Shown: piece by piece, positions 9,231-18,202 of the stretch
Layout of the letters: each line of letters begins with the position of its first letter
Position numbering within the stretch: position 1 is the first letter of the stretch
Assembly: GCA_945787155.1 (NCBI GenBank)
Contig: CALZHD010000008.1
Coordinates: 1 to 39,197 of the forward strand
DNA: 39,197 nucleotides
Source of the DNA: an uncultured Gammaproteobacteria bacterium
GTDB lineage: Bacteria; Pseudomonadota; Gammaproteobacteria; SZUA-140
Direction: 5' to 3'
The notes under the pieces: model-generated
Seen by the model: only the letters and a program-made list of their open reading frames with translations
Told to the model about the DNA's origin: nothing
Database searches by the model: none
Translations under genes and position numbers: made by a program

Positions 9231-10289
9231 TCAGAGCTCGGATGTTACCCTGTTTCTTCCCTGAGTTTTGGAGGCATACAAAGCCTTGTCAGCACGATCT
9301 ATGAGGCTAGGTATATCATCACCCTTTTTCATGGCTGTAACACCAATTGAAATCGTCACTTTGGACAGTGGCTCACCAGTATCCATTTTCTTGATTCGCA
9401 TCCTCTCTACACCACTGCGAAGAACCTCAGCAATTTTTACCCCATTTATCACGCTGGTGCCTGGCAACAACACAGCGAACTCTTCGCCACCAAATCGAGC
9501 TGCCACATCCTTGTCATTCACATTAGCGGAAAGAAGACGTGCGGCGGAAATAATGACCTTGTCTCCCACAAGATGGCCATAGGTATCATTCACCCGCTTA
9601 AAGTGATCGATATCCACCATTAGCAAACACAAATCGGTCAATTCTTCACTGCCCAGCTGGCTCATCAACTCTTTCGTAGCAGACTCAAAGGCACGACGAT
9701 TTTTCAAAGCGGTGAGTGGGTCCGTGGTGGCTTCCTTCTGTGTACGCGCCAGTTCGGTTTTCAATGCCTCAACTTCACCTTGAGTATCTTCTAGCATCTG
9801 CTTCATCATCTGGCCATTTTTGGCAGATGCCTGGGCTTCCTGAACCACCTCCGCGAGAATATCCCTTGCATTTTCTGCGGACGAAACATCGGCAAGCTAT
9901 TCAGAATGTCCCTGCAATACCTGAGCTGAATGGCTAGCCTTCGACTGAGCCTGCCCGACCCTGGCCAGCGTTTCTTCAACAATACTGCCCATATCAGCAC
10001 GCGCCTTCTCGATGCTGCGCAGGTCTTCATCCCAGACATAACGCCGGTAGAGCTCATCGGCTGTTTCAGGGGTAAGACCAGCGGGACTGGAAAAGAGCTG
10101 TTCCAGCTTGTTAGTCAATTCCTCGTTACGTTTGGAGGCGTACTCATAACACAAAGAATAATTTACCGGGTTCGGTGAAAGTTTATATTTACCCAGTATC
10201 GTCAACGTCAGGCGCAGTAATTCCTTAGCCTGCTCGGGTGTCTCATTGTGAATGAATGGTGACTCGATATTGTTTCGTGTTGCTTTCAT
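9231..10289 (-). pseudogene. Diguanylate cyclase (GGDEF) interrupted by an in-frame amber codon
   Basis: The reading frame from ATG 10289 to TGA 9231 would encode about 352 residues but is broken by one TAG at 9897-9899 (codon 131). Reading resumes in the same frame with no shift. The N-terminal 130 residues are a helical region (LTLTILGKYKLSPNPVNYSLCYEY) of the type found before GGDEF domains. A coiled coil and a complete GGDEF domain follow, with RFGGEEF at about residues 265-271 and DHFKRVND upstream. The catalytic residues are intact. The inhibitory RxxD site is NDKD, so product inhibition is probably lost. A GTG at 9848 could restart the C-terminal part but lacks a well-placed ribosome site. 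Point nonsense mutation, sequencing error and amber read-through are the options. Confidence 0.75.
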
Positions 10290-10647
10290 TTGTCATCAAT
10301 TAATTTTACAGTGCTTTTCAAGGTCGCTACTCTGGTAACCGCATCTCTGGGCATTCCGCCCAGAATTAATCAGAGGTTCCTTAACATATATCGTCGCGTG
10401 CCAAGCTTTATTTAGGCAAAAATCGAAAGCCGCAAAACCGGGATTAGCACATAGCAAGCAGCCAGGATGAAATGAAACGTAACAGAGGTTGATAGAATAG
10501 CGCTTCCTACATTACTTTGAATATCTGGTTTCTCTTGAGTGCAGTATCACGCGTATCTGAGATCAGAGTAAAACTAAATGTCCACTCCCCGCGTCACCAT
10601 CGTTTGTCCAAAGCGGGCAACATATTCTTTGAGACACGCCACCCTTT
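10290..10647. other. Intergenic region with hairpin and dispersed repeat end
   Basis: No gene is seen in these 358 bases between two minus-strand genes. They hold a 7-bp-stem hairpin at 10346-10364 next to a copy of the dispersed CCTCTGATTAA repeat at 10365-10384. The remainder (about 10385-10647) shows no recognisable feature, but should contain the promoter of the diguanylate cyclase and the 3' region of the zinc-protein gene's neighbourhood. Confidence 0.5.
10365..10384 (-). repeat. Dispersed repeat end (AGAGGTTCC/GGAACCTCT type)
   Basis: Read on the minus strand this is TTAAGGAACCTCTGATTAAT. It is one of six copies of the same roughly 18-20 base sequence in the window (others at 30743, 34907, 35052, 37308 and 38104). 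A TCTGGGC/GCCCAGA hairpin at 10346-10364 abuts it. No facing partner copy is seen nearby, so it may be a remnant of a MITE-like element. Confidence 0.6.
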
Positions 10648-11598
10648 CTACTCTTGCCCCTTTATCCAACCAATTTCCCATGCGGTCTGCAAGCCAATAA
10701 CCGCCTCATTAAGCCCTTTCGGTATTTCAGCATTCATCTGATCCAATGGAATACGCCCTCCCATCACTTCGGCATATTGCTGTGGATAGAGCGGTACTTT
10801 ATCTGGTTCGGCATAGCCATCGGGAAATGCGGGCTGATTGTTGGCAAATGAGTACTTATCTGTCGCGCCCAACGTATGCAGCATCTCATGCGTGATCACA
10901 AAATTGTTCTTCTGCGCCATCTGCTTATGAGCAAAGGCATGCACGATACTCAACATGCCTTGCTCTATGCCGGTTGAATGCGGCAATTTTTCATATACTT
11001 TAGGATCGTAAAACATAGTGAAGATTCTAATATCTGGCTTTGGCCCTCCGTATGTATCCACCACAAATGCCCAGTAACGAAAATTGAGACTCCATAAAAT
11101 GGTATTCACTATATTCTGCTCTGCTGGTGGCATCGGCGGCATTTCAGCGATCACCGGCCCCATGCGAACATCAAGTGGATCACTGATCACAATGCCATAA
11201 CGCGCTGCCTCGCGACGCATAAATTGGTTCATCTGGGAGAAGTTGCCATCTTTCAACGTCTTGATATAAGTAGAAGTAGCGTTACTTTCATCTCCATTGA
11301 TCGGATAGATTACCACCCGCAGTGGTTGGTCCCAATCTGAGGTATTAGCCTTCACAAAGAATTTATCGAGTGCGACAAACAGCAAAATCAGCAACAGAAT
11401 CAGGACACGCACATCTTTGAAAGTAGTGCCGCTTTTTTTATCTGGGCGTTTGTTAGGCGGGGTGACGGCAGGCTCCGCATTGACTTGCTTCGCTTCAGGC
11501 TTAAATTTTTGATAGGCGATGCCACACCGGGGGCATTGCCAGTCAGGCACCTCTTCAACCTCATGCCGCACATATTGACATTTAGGACACTTCATCAT
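10648..11598 (-). CDS. Membrane-anchored zinc-ribbon protein with HExxH peptidase motif
   Basis: This 316-residue protein combines an N-terminal zinc ribbon (CPKC near residue 4 and CPRC near residue 22), a single hydrophobic helix at about residues 68-85 (VLILLLILLFVALDKFFV), and a soluble domain with a gluzincin-like motif HEMLHTLGATDKY beginning at residue 237. HExxH followed by an acidic residue six positions on resembles zinc metallopeptidases of M4/M12-like folds, but I cannot name the family. The topology suggests a cytoplasmic zinc ribbon and a periplasmic catalytic domain. It stands between the cyclase and the DUF1820 gene on the same strand. Peptidase activity is inferred from the motif only. 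Confidence 0.65.
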   Translation of the reverse strand: MMKCPKCQYVRHEVEEVPDWQCPRCGIAYQKFKPEAKQVNAEPAVTPPNKRPDKKSGTTFKDVRVLILLLILLFVALDKFFVKANTSDWDQPLRVVIYPINGDESNATSTYIKTLKDGNFSQMNQFMRREAARYGIVISDPLDVRMGPVIAEMPPMPPAEQNIVNTILWSLNFRYWAFVVDTYGGPKPDIRIFTMFYDPKVYEKLPHSTGIEQGMLSIVHAFAHKQMAQKNNFVITHEMLHTLGATDKYSFANNQPAFPDGYAEPDKVPLYPQQYAEVMGGRIPLDQMNAEIPKGLNEAVIGLQTAWEIGWIKGQE

Positions 11599-11717
11599 GC
11601 CGTTCTCACATACTATCGATTGTTCACCACACCCTCAGCTCATGCATGGCACCTTGTTACTGGATATCGACAGTCAGCGAGCAATATCAAATCAAAATGA
11701 ATCTTTCCTCGACCCCC

Positions 11718-12053
11718 TTACTTATCATTTCCCGGTGTATAGACCGGCCCCGGAAATTGGCTCACATTTCCACCCTTTTCTGACAGCTCAGTGATCTTTC
11801 CCTGTCCTTCCTTCGCGACCTCGTCGATGCGGACAATCGAGTGCATCGGGATAAAGCTTCTTTTAACGCCGGCAAACTCAGACTTGAGCCGTTCCTCAGC
11901 CGGATCAACCACGACGGAACTGTTTTCACCAAAGATCAGCTCTTCAATTTCAACAAAACCGTATAGATCTCCCTGATAGATCTCCCGCGCGTATAGCTCA
12001 TAGAGCTTGCCCTGATTGAGGAAAATCACCTTGTAGATACTTTTTCTGCTCAT
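11718..12053 (-). CDS. DUF1820 family protein
   Basis: This is a small conserved gammaproteobacterial protein of 111 residues. It begins with the typical KSIYKVIFLNQGKLYELYAREIYQGDLYGFVEIEEL and contains the conserved FIPMHSIVRIDEV segment near residue 70. There is no signal peptide or membrane helix, so it is probably cytosolic. The C-terminal tail (QFPGPVYTPG) is low-complexity. No function is established for the family. It is divergent from the DUF455 gene. Confidence 0.8.
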   Translation of the reverse strand: MSRKSIYKVIFLNQGKLYELYAREIYQGDLYGFVEIEELIFGENSSVVVDPAEERLKSEFAGVKRSFIPMHSIVRIDEVAKEGQGKITELSEKGGNVSQFPGPVYTPGNDK

Positions 12054-12225
12054 AATGACCTTGCGGACCCTTGCGTAATGATTGCTTCATCGAGCGGCAG
12101 AGGATATCAGTCTATTTTTCTTATTAATAGCCCCGCGCGTTGCGTCGCTCGAGATACTTAGTCTTTATCATGCTAACCTGCTCACATGACCGATAATGCC
12201 ACCTCTGTACAGAAGTAAGGATAAA

Positions 12226-13050
12226 GTGATCCCCTCAACCGATCTCTTCGGCGCCGCCCAGCAATGCCTGGCCGCCAGCAGTGTGGTGGATAAACTACGC
12301 CTGACAAAGACCACAGCACAACTGTGGCTCGATGGCCACTATTCTCTAATTTCGGAGACACCGCCACAGCCCATCGGCGAGCCAGGAAGGCCTGCGAGGC
12401 CTGAACTGGTGATACCAGGTGATGTCCCCCGGCGCGGCCTCGGCAGTGAAGCGGGGCGCGCCGCGCTGATCCATGCCGTCACCCATATCGAATTTAACGC
12501 AATCAATCTTGCTTGGGATGCCGTTTACCGTTTTCGTGGATTGCCGGCGCAATATTACAGTGACTGGGTGCGCGTCGCCGATGAAGAGGCGTATCACTTT
12601 GAGCTGCTATCAAAACGATTACAAAACCTCGGCTATCAATATGGTGATTTCCCCGCCCACAACGGTCTGTGGGCGATGGCACAAAAGACCGCCGATGATC
12701 CAATGGTACGCATGGCATTGGTACCACGTGTATTGGAGGCGCGCGGACTCGATGTAACCCCCGGCATGATGCAGCGTCTAAAAAAGGTTGGTGATGATGG
12801 CACGGTCGAGATTTTGAAGACCATTCTGCACGACGAGATTGGCCACGTCGAAATCGGCTCCCGCTGGTTCAAGTACTTTTGTGATGAACGCGGACTCAAT
12901 GCAGAAAGCACCTTTCGTGAACTGATAAATGCCTATTTTATCGGTGAACTGCGCGGACCGTTTAATTATGAAAAACGTCAACAAGCAGGCTTCAGCGTTG
13001 ATGAGCTAAAGACACTTGAAAAACTGGCTGCTCAACCTGCCATCGATTGA
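12226..13050 (+). CDS. DUF455 ferritin-like protein
   Basis: This is a member of the DUF455 (COG2833) ferritin-like family, related in fold to di-iron proteins. Putative metal ligands are visible: HIEFNAINLAWD, DEEAYHFELL and HDEIGHVEIGSRWF provide the E...ExxH pairs expected of a carboxylate-bridged di-iron site. The N-terminal part (PGRPARPELV) is typical of the family. I choose GTG 12226, with TAAGGA five bases upstream, giving 274 residues. ATG 12196 would add ten residues. Its 3' end overlaps the convergent peptidase-like gene by 19 bases. The biochemical role is not established. Confidence 0.8.
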   Translation: MIPSTDLFGAAQQCLAASSVVDKLRLTKTTAQLWLDGHYSLISETPPQPIGEPGRPARPELVIPGDVPRRGLGSEAGRAALIHAVTHIEFNAINLAWDAVYRFRGLPAQYYSDWVRVADEEAYHFELLSKRLQNLGYQYGDFPAHNGLWAMAQKTADDPMVRMALVPRVLEARGLDVTPGMMQRLKKVGDDGTVEILKTILHDEIGHVEIGSRWFKYFCDERGLNAESTFRELINAYFIGELRGPFNYEKRQQAGFSVDELKTLEKLAAQPAID

Positions 13051-13748
13051 TGATCTAGTATAACTCGTTCGATGGAATCTTCCTGTAAAGCCACTGCCAG
13101 TCGCTTATCAACCGTAGCTGAAAGCCAGCTCGACAAACCTACTGAAAAGATCACATCATCATCCTGCATAACTATGCCAGCCCCATCCTGCAGTATCAAT
13201 ACAGATCGGCCCGATAGATCTGCCAGACGCTGTAATTCGCCTATTTCATTCATCGCCAATGGTGAAGCCGGATCAAAGTGTGGACTAACATGAAATGGAA
13301 TACGTCCCATCGCATGAAACTCCATTATCCCTGCGATGTTTTCATCAGGGCAGGTTGTCGGGATCGCAGCGGTAGAAATATCAGCTGACAGGATAATCGA
13401 GCCGGCAGACTCAGCGACAATAATGCCCCCGAGTGCTTCAAATGTCTGTAAAAGAGAGAATAGACCAATCTCCCTCGCATAGGCGAGAAACTGATAGGTA
13501 TTTCCGCCAGAGAGATAAACCGCATCAGAGGTGAAGATTTCATCGCGCAGCTTCTGTTTTTCACGGTAGGCGTCTTTACTCAGTACATGCGCATTAAAGC
13601 CGCAGGCGTTGAAGTAGTCTCTCGCTTCAAACGCCGCCCAATGCTCATCCGGAGAATAGGGAATAGTTACCAATCGATGCGACACCCCAAGCTCGTAATG
13701 TAAGCGGCGATCAAGCGCCGGCACATCCCCACTATATATAAACAGCAT
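13032..13748 (-). CDS. Peptidase S51 (dipeptidase E)-like protein
   Basis: This is a 238-residue class I glutamine-amidotransferase-like protein resembling peptidase E or cyanophycinase. The nucleophile elbow is IIVAESAGSIIL near residues 110-120, with Ser in the ESAGS position, preceded by SGGNTYQFL, which shapes the active site in this family. HVSPHFDPAS offers a candidate histidine. S51 enzymes cleave Asp-X dipeptides or cyanophycin. The exact substrate cannot be read here. The gene is convergent with the DUF455 gene and shares 19 bases with it. Confidence 0.72.
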   Translation of the reverse strand: MLFIYSGDVPALDRRLHYELGVSHRLVTIPYSPDEHWAAFEARDYFNACGFNAHVLSKDAYREKQKLRDEIFTSDAVYLSGGNTYQFLAYAREIGLFSLLQTFEALGGIIVAESAGSIILSADISTAAIPTTCPDENIAGIMEFHAMGRIPFHVSPHFDPASPLAMNEIGELQRLADLSGRSVLILQDGAGIVMQDDDVIFSVGLSSWLSATVDKRLAVALQEDSIERVILDHQSMAG

Positions 13749-14000
13749 CCCACACTCCCTACAAACCGACCGTCCATTATAGCGACGTACCTGCTAAAAA
13801 ACGCGACGGTCATCACAGGAATTAACCAACAATTACAAATAGTTAACAGTTGATAGCGAATATAGGCGAAAAATACCTAAATATAGTACTACGGCTATTG
13901 GCATATTTTTACAGCACGTTGCAATCAAATCGATCACAGGACTGTTCCTACAGTATCACTCTGATATTCAGGGCTGCCACCAACACCACGGGAGAAAAAC

Positions 14001-14411
14001 ATGACATCATCGATAGCATCGAAAATAGCCAGCCTCAGCATACTCTTTGCTGCACTCACCTTCTCGACAACGGCCATCTCGGCCAATGACCCCTCGATCA
14101 AAGGCGATCTCAGAGAGAACATTCAACAGTCGATGTCCCACTTCATCGAACAACAGACAATCGATGAACATCTCTATGTTTATGATGCACTCAAAGGTAA
14201 ATTATTACAGCTCAAACTTGAAAAACTACATAGCGGTATTGTTAAAAAGGGTAATTTCTATGTCAGTTGCGCCGATTTCATCGATCAAAACGGCAACAAG
14301 GTCGACATTGATTTTATGGTACGCAAGGCCAAAAATAGCCTGATCACTACACAGGCACTGGTACACTCCATCAATGGTAAAAAACGCAAGTATCACCTTG
14401 AGGAACTATAG
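14001..14411 (+). CDS. Secreted protein of unknown function
   Basis: This 136-residue protein has a clear signal peptide (residues 1-28, cleavage near TAISAN) and a mature part of about 108 residues with no family I recognise. A single cysteine (VSCADF) lies in the middle. GGGAG seven bases upstream of ATG 14001 supports the start. It ends 28 bases before a sigma-factor gene and its anti-sigma-like partner, all on the same strand, so it may be part of that envelope-sensing unit or one of its targets. This is inference from position. Confidence 0.65.
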   Translation: MTSSIASKIASLSILFAALTFSTTAISANDPSIKGDLRENIQQSMSHFIEQQTIDEHLYVYDALKGKLLQLKLEKLHSGIVKKGNFYVSCADFIDQNGNKVDIDFMVRKAKNSLITTQALVHSINGKKRKYHLEEL

Positions 14412-14439
14412 CTCATCATAAATTAACGGGAGTTCTCGT

Positions 14440-14931
14440 TTGTCTGAGTCACTTGCAATGTTATTACAACACGGTTACCGCTATGCGCTGTCGCTGGCTC
14501 ACCACACCGCCAAAGCGGAAGACCTGTTGCAAGATGCCTGGGTCGCCGTGATTCAGGCAGGCGGACCTCATGAAAAAGGCTATCTGTTCTGTGCCATCCG
14601 AACACGCTTTTATAATCAACACAAACGCGAGCTGCTGGCACCCATGGAACCACTAGCGCCCATCCATGAATCCATTCTGGAAACTGGCGACGGACTAAAC
14701 ACAGTACTACATGGTATCGAAGATCCAAGACTTGAAACTGCGCTTGCTCAACTGCGCGGCATTGAGCGCGAGGTGCTATTTCTAAATGCGGTCGAAGGCT
14801 ACACTGCACAGGAGATCACTACCATTACAGGTCAGGCGAGAGGTACTGTACTCAGCATGCTAAGCCGCACCAGAAATAAAATTCAACGCCACTTCATCGC
14901 AAGCACAAACAGGGCGGTGCAACATGACTGA
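14440..14931 (+). CDS. RNA polymerase sigma factor, ECF-like
   Basis: This is a short sigma-70 family factor of 163 residues. Region 2 is recognisable (YRYALSLAHHTAKAEDLLQDAWVAV) and region 4 carries a helix-turn-helix (LRGIEREVLFLNAVEGYTAQEITTITGQARGTVLSMLSRTRNKIQ). The start is TTG with GGGAG seven bases upstream. Length and layout fit extracytoplasmic-function factors. The last 8 bases overlap the next gene, which encodes a membrane protein with the topology of an anti-sigma factor. The regulon is unknown. Confidence 0.82.
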   Translation: MSESLAMLLQHGYRYALSLAHHTAKAEDLLQDAWVAVIQAGGPHEKGYLFCAIRTRFYNQHKRELLAPMEPLAPIHESILETGDGLNTVLHGIEDPRLETALAQLRGIEREVLFLNAVEGYTAQEITTITGQARGTVLSMLSRTRNKIQRHFIASTNRAVQHD

Positions 14932-15526
14932 TCATTACTCAACTGACGAACTCATCAAGGACTATTACCATAAACAGAATCTCTCTGCCGACAAGTTGCA
15001 GCAGATGACCGAGATTGCACAACTAAAAAACCAGCAAACCAAACCAGCAGCGATCAACTGGAAGCAACGTTGGCTTGCACAACGTAACATCTCAATCGCC
15101 GCATCATTATTACTTGCGGCAATCATTTCATTGCAGTGGATTATCGCAACACCGACTCAGCAACAGCTTGTCGCAAGCATTGCACAGGAGATCGCAATCA
15201 ATCACCAAAAGCAATTTGGTAGCGACTTCAAGGCGGCAAGTTATATTGGGCTTAGAAACGCGATGAAAAAACTCGACTTCAAGCTTGTTGATCCTGACAG
15301 ACTCAAAGCAAGAGGACTCCAGATACTCGGCGGTAGATACTGCTCACTGCATGGCCAGATCGCCGCACAAGTGCGGCTAAAAAATGATACTGGTGCCATC
15401 TTTACGCTCTACCAGACCAGCTCACATGACAGCTTTAACACGCTCACTGAACATAGCCAGCGTGCCAACGGCGTCGAGATTGAAATGTGGAATGAAGGTG
15501 GGGTGTTTCTTGGGATTGCAGGTTGA
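14924..15526 (+). CDS. Probable membrane anti-sigma factor
   Basis: This 200-residue protein has a cytoplasmic N-terminal segment (about residues 1-55), one membrane helix (about 55-78, ISIAASLLLAAIISLQWIIA) and a periplasmic domain of about 120 residues. It overlaps the sigma-factor gene by 8 bases, the classic arrangement for a sigma/anti-sigma pair. The zinc anti-sigma motif HxxxCxxC is absent. The periplasmic part contains GGRYCSLHGQIAAQVRLKN and ends in a hydrophobic GGVFLGIAG, as in several DUF-type anti-sigma proteins. The role is inferred from topology and context. Confidence 0.68.
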   Translation: MTDHYSTDELIKDYYHKQNLSADKLQQMTEIAQLKNQQTKPAAINWKQRWLAQRNISIAASLLLAAIISLQWIIATPTQQQLVASIAQEIAINHQKQFGSDFKAASYIGLRNAMKKLDFKLVDPDRLKARGLQILGGRYCSLHGQIAAQVRLKNDTGAIFTLYQTSSHDSFNTLTEHSQRANGVEIEMWNEGGVFLGIAG

Positions 15527-15600
15527 TGGTTCATTAGACTTAAAGGCATCTAGCACAAATAGGGCAATCGCCTATCAATGTACGACAGGCGTGGTCTTTC

Positions 15601-15616
15601 CCGTTACTAATAACGG
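15601..15616. terminator. Possible bidirectional hairpin between convergent genes
   Basis: CCGTTA-CTAA-TAACGG forms a perfect 6-bp stem with a 4-base loop between the ends of the anti-sigma gene and the convergent glycosyltransferase gene. No long T-run follows on either strand, so the call as a terminator is weak. Confidence 0.3.
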
Positions 15617-15625
15617 CTAAAACGC

Positions 15626-16606
15626 TTACTCCGGGAAAAAACTTCTACACGCCTCAAACGCCTGCTGTGGTGTTATATCAGCAATCTCTTTAGATGGTGG
15701 CATAATATTAACGTTCCGACCATCTGCGACATAAGCGGCGCTATCCGTTGGCGGGACATCACCAAAAAAAGCCACCACATGGGTACCCACCGCACCCGCA
15801 ATATGCATTGGCCCCGTATTCGAAATCACCAGAATATCCATTCGTTCAAGTGTTGCCTTGTAGCGTTCAAAATCTAGCGGCGGTGTTAACATTGTTACCG
15901 CGCCATTACTGAGACGCACAATCTCTTCACCGACATCCACCTCATCAGGCATCAAATCCATAATGATGCGAATATCGAGAGAGTGCTCTTTGCCATAGGC
16001 AGTAATCAATTTCGCCAACTCGGCAAACGACTGTGCCGGCCATAGACGAGCGGCATTCTTGGAACGGCGCCACGCCACCTTCTTGAGACCGCTGTAGGTT
16101 GGATGAAGCCCGATGACAAAAGTCTTACCCGTAATCCCTTCTTCGGCGAGAATGGCGCGCGCCTTCACACGTGCTTCATCCGTTACGGGCAGCGTAATCC
16201 AGTAATCGTTTAATGCTTCACCCACCGAACGCTGCACTGCGTCGAGGCAACGACGTGAATAGTGCGCCGACTCATTGCTGTAATCAATACAGAAGGCGTT
16301 ATCAGTCAGCCGTTTCGACAGATCGCTGAAACGCGGGTTCAATTCAAAACAGAACACTCGATCATAATTTTCCTGGTGCAGCGCCTCTTCAATCTTGCGT
16401 ACGTGATAAAAGGCAAGCAGTGACTTACGATCATGCACAATCAACCGGGTCACTTGCGGCGAAAAATCTTTTAATACACGCTTGCCATCCGGACTGGTCA
16501 GCACATGTATCTCAGCCTCAGGATAGGCATCGATGATCGCCCTTAATGCCGGCGTGATCATCACAATATCACCGACACGCCCAATTCGTATTGCCAGTAT
16601 CTTCAT
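15626..16606 (-). CDS. Glycosyltransferase family 9 (heptosyltransferase-like)
   Basis: This is a GT9 enzyme of 326 residues, the family of LPS heptosyltransferases, acting at the cytoplasmic face of the inner membrane. The N-terminal MKILAIRIGRVGDIVMITPALRAI is the family signature. HPTYSGLKKVAWRR and ISNTGPMHIAGAVGTHVVAFFG in the C-terminal Rossmann domain match the donor-binding region. It is the last gene of a minus-strand operon and overlaps the preceding GT2 gene by 4 bases (ATGA). The sugar transferred is not readable from sequence. Confidence 0.87.
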   Translation of the reverse strand: MKILAIRIGRVGDIVMITPALRAIIDAYPEAEIHVLTSPDGKRVLKDFSPQVTRLIVHDRKSLLAFYHVRKIEEALHQENYDRVFCFELNPRFSDLSKRLTDNAFCIDYSNESAHYSRRCLDAVQRSVGEALNDYWITLPVTDEARVKARAILAEEGITGKTFVIGLHPTYSGLKKVAWRRSKNAARLWPAQSFAELAKLITAYGKEHSLDIRIIMDLMPDEVDVGEEIVRLSNGAVTMLTPPLDFERYKATLERMDILVISNTGPMHIAGAVGTHVVAFFGDVPPTDSAAYVADGRNVNIMPPSKEIADITPQQAFEACRSFFPE

Positions 16607-17472
16607 GCCTCAGCCATCCGCTGTTCAGTGGGTAGATATTTATCTAGTCCATTTTGACAATAAAACATTTCGTTCTTTTCACGCATTTTTACCAGGCGAT
16701 CATAGTTTTGTTGCGTGCTGCTGCGACGCTGAGGTGCGCGCAAGTGATAGACAGGGGCAAGAAACTTGATGTTTTTGGTCGTTATTCCCACACCATTAAA
16801 ACGCCATTCAAGGTCATCATCTTCACCACCGGAGCCACAATAATCTTCATCGTAACCGTTAATCGTAACCATTGCCTCTTTGTAGCAGGAGAAGTTACAA
16901 CCCATTAGACCAAGATAACGATTCTTCGCTATCCTGTGAAAAAATCTATTAGGGAAACCAACTTCATATGAGCGGATGCCATCGATATGCAATAACGGAG
17001 CAAGCAATAGATAGAGCAACCCGTTTTCCAACAGCGGAAATCTCTCCGGCTGCTCCTTCATATATTGACTCGCACGACTCCCCAGGTCTACACGACGACC
17101 TGTACAGATAATACCGCGTTCACTATTCTGCACATGCGCATTAATAAAGTCAGCATGAGGAATACAGTCACCATCCAGAAAAATCAGGTAGTCCGCCTGT
17201 GAAACCGCAATAGCACGATTTACCGCAACAGTTTTTCGAAAGCCATCATCTTCCTGAGTCAGGTGTTGAAACCAGATGAATTTTGGACGCCATTTTTCAA
17301 TAAACGCGGCCATCTCTGCCGATTCGTCATCTTCCGCAATGATCACTTCAAAACACTGTTCAGTCTGTCGCAACAGCGCATAAAAAATACATGCCAAAGC
17401 AGCCGTATCTTTATATACCGGAATAATCAATGTTGCCCTGGGAGCATCAGGCAGTCTAGTCAAGTTAGACAT
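16603..17472 (-). CDS. Glycosyltransferase family 2
   Basis: This 289-residue GT-A enzyme begins with ATLIIPVYKDTAALACIFYALLRQ, has the DxD metal site in YLIFLDGDCIPH near residue 97 and the C-terminal galactosyltransferase-type segment GCNFSCYKEAMVTINGYDEDYCG followed by GGEDDDLEWR, the acceptor/catalytic region of processive or beta-1,4-transferase relatives. It overlaps the next gene by 4 bases and abuts the FkbM gene by a 1-base overlap, so it is translated from a polycistronic message. It probably adds a sugar to LPS core or a surface glycan. Confidence 0.86.
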   Translation of the reverse strand: MSNLTRLPDAPRATLIIPVYKDTAALACIFYALLRQTEQCFEVIIAEDDESAEMAAFIEKWRPKFIWFQHLTQEDDGFRKTVAVNRAIAVSQADYLIFLDGDCIPHADFINAHVQNSERGIICTGRRVDLGSRASQYMKEQPERFPLLENGLLYLLLAPLLHIDGIRSYEVGFPNRFFHRIAKNRYLGLMGCNFSCYKEAMVTINGYDEDYCGSGGEDDDLEWRFNGVGITTKNIKFLAPVYHLRAPQRRSSTQQNYDRLVKMREKNEMFYCQNGLDKYLPTEQRMAEA

Positions 17473-18194
17473 TAACTGCTACGCATCACGCAATCAAATT
17501 CAATCAATATTTGAGACATCCTGTCTCTGGAAACGGGATACATCCCTGTCACCTCAAATCCTAACGCTCTATAGGCCACAATAGATTCTATGTAATCAGG
17601 TGTTTCATCATAGACCGGGGTTACCGAAACCTCAGATTGTAACGATTTAATAAATGGCAATGTATCGCTTGCGCCTTTAACCACCTGAAGGTCATACCCT
17701 TGTGTATCAAGTTTCAGGTGGATGTTAGAGGCAGTGATATCAGGTATAATTTCATTCACACAATCATCCAGCGTTTTTATTTTAACTGTCTCTTTCTCAA
17801 GAATTTTAGAACTTCCTGCATAGGCATCTTTGGCATAGTCGCTTGGATCTAGAAAAGAAGAAAAATCAGATGACGCAGTTACATTTATCACCTTCTCTTC
17901 ATCCTTCTCACCAAGTGCAAAATTATATACATCCCAGGCTGGATCATCTTTAGCGTGCTCACTTAAAATCTTAAACGTCTCACTTACTGGCTCAAAGGAG
18001 ATAATTCTTCCTTCATAGCCGGTTTTTCTCAGCATCATGGCATACTGACCAACATTGCCACCAACATCCAGCACACAATTAATATCCAGTGTTTTAAACA
18101 GATTTACCAGATGGGATTCGAGGGTTAAATGATTTTTCTTGATCTTGATAAGATCGTACCCAAACATGCCTGCAAATTTATGATGAAACTTCAT
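17472..18194 (-). CDS. FkbM family methyltransferase
   Basis: This is a SAM-dependent methyltransferase of 240 residues. Motif I is CVLDVGGNVGQYAMMLRKTGY near residue 40, followed by ISFEPVSETFKIL and the FkbM-type C-terminal LKLDTQGYDLQVVKGA. FkbM proteins O-methylate polyketides or sugars. Here the neighbours are glycosyltransferases, so methylation of a glycan is likely. It shares one base with the GT2 gene and lies 8 bases after the deacetylase gene. AT content is a little higher than that of its neighbours, which may mean separate acquisition of this cassette. Confidence 0.85.
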   Translation of the reverse strand: MKFHHKFAGMFGYDLIKIKKNHLTLESHLVNLFKTLDINCVLDVGGNVGQYAMMLRKTGYEGRIISFEPVSETFKILSEHAKDDPAWDVYNFALGEKDEEKVINVTASSDFSSFLDPSDYAKDAYAGSSKILEKETVKIKTLDDCVNEIIPDITASNIHLKLDTQGYDLQVVKGASDTLPFIKSLQSEVSVTPVYDETPDYIESIVAYRALGFEVTGMYPVSRDRMSQILIEFDCVMRSS

Positions 18195-18202
18195 GTCCTC
18201 AT

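Noticed and set aside
9897-9899. Pyrrolysine or selenocysteine insertion at the amber codon
   Set aside because: TAG is not a selenocysteine codon, the site is a coiled-coil/linker region with no known need for pyrrolysine, and no pyl genes are in the window. Mutation or sequencing error is simpler.
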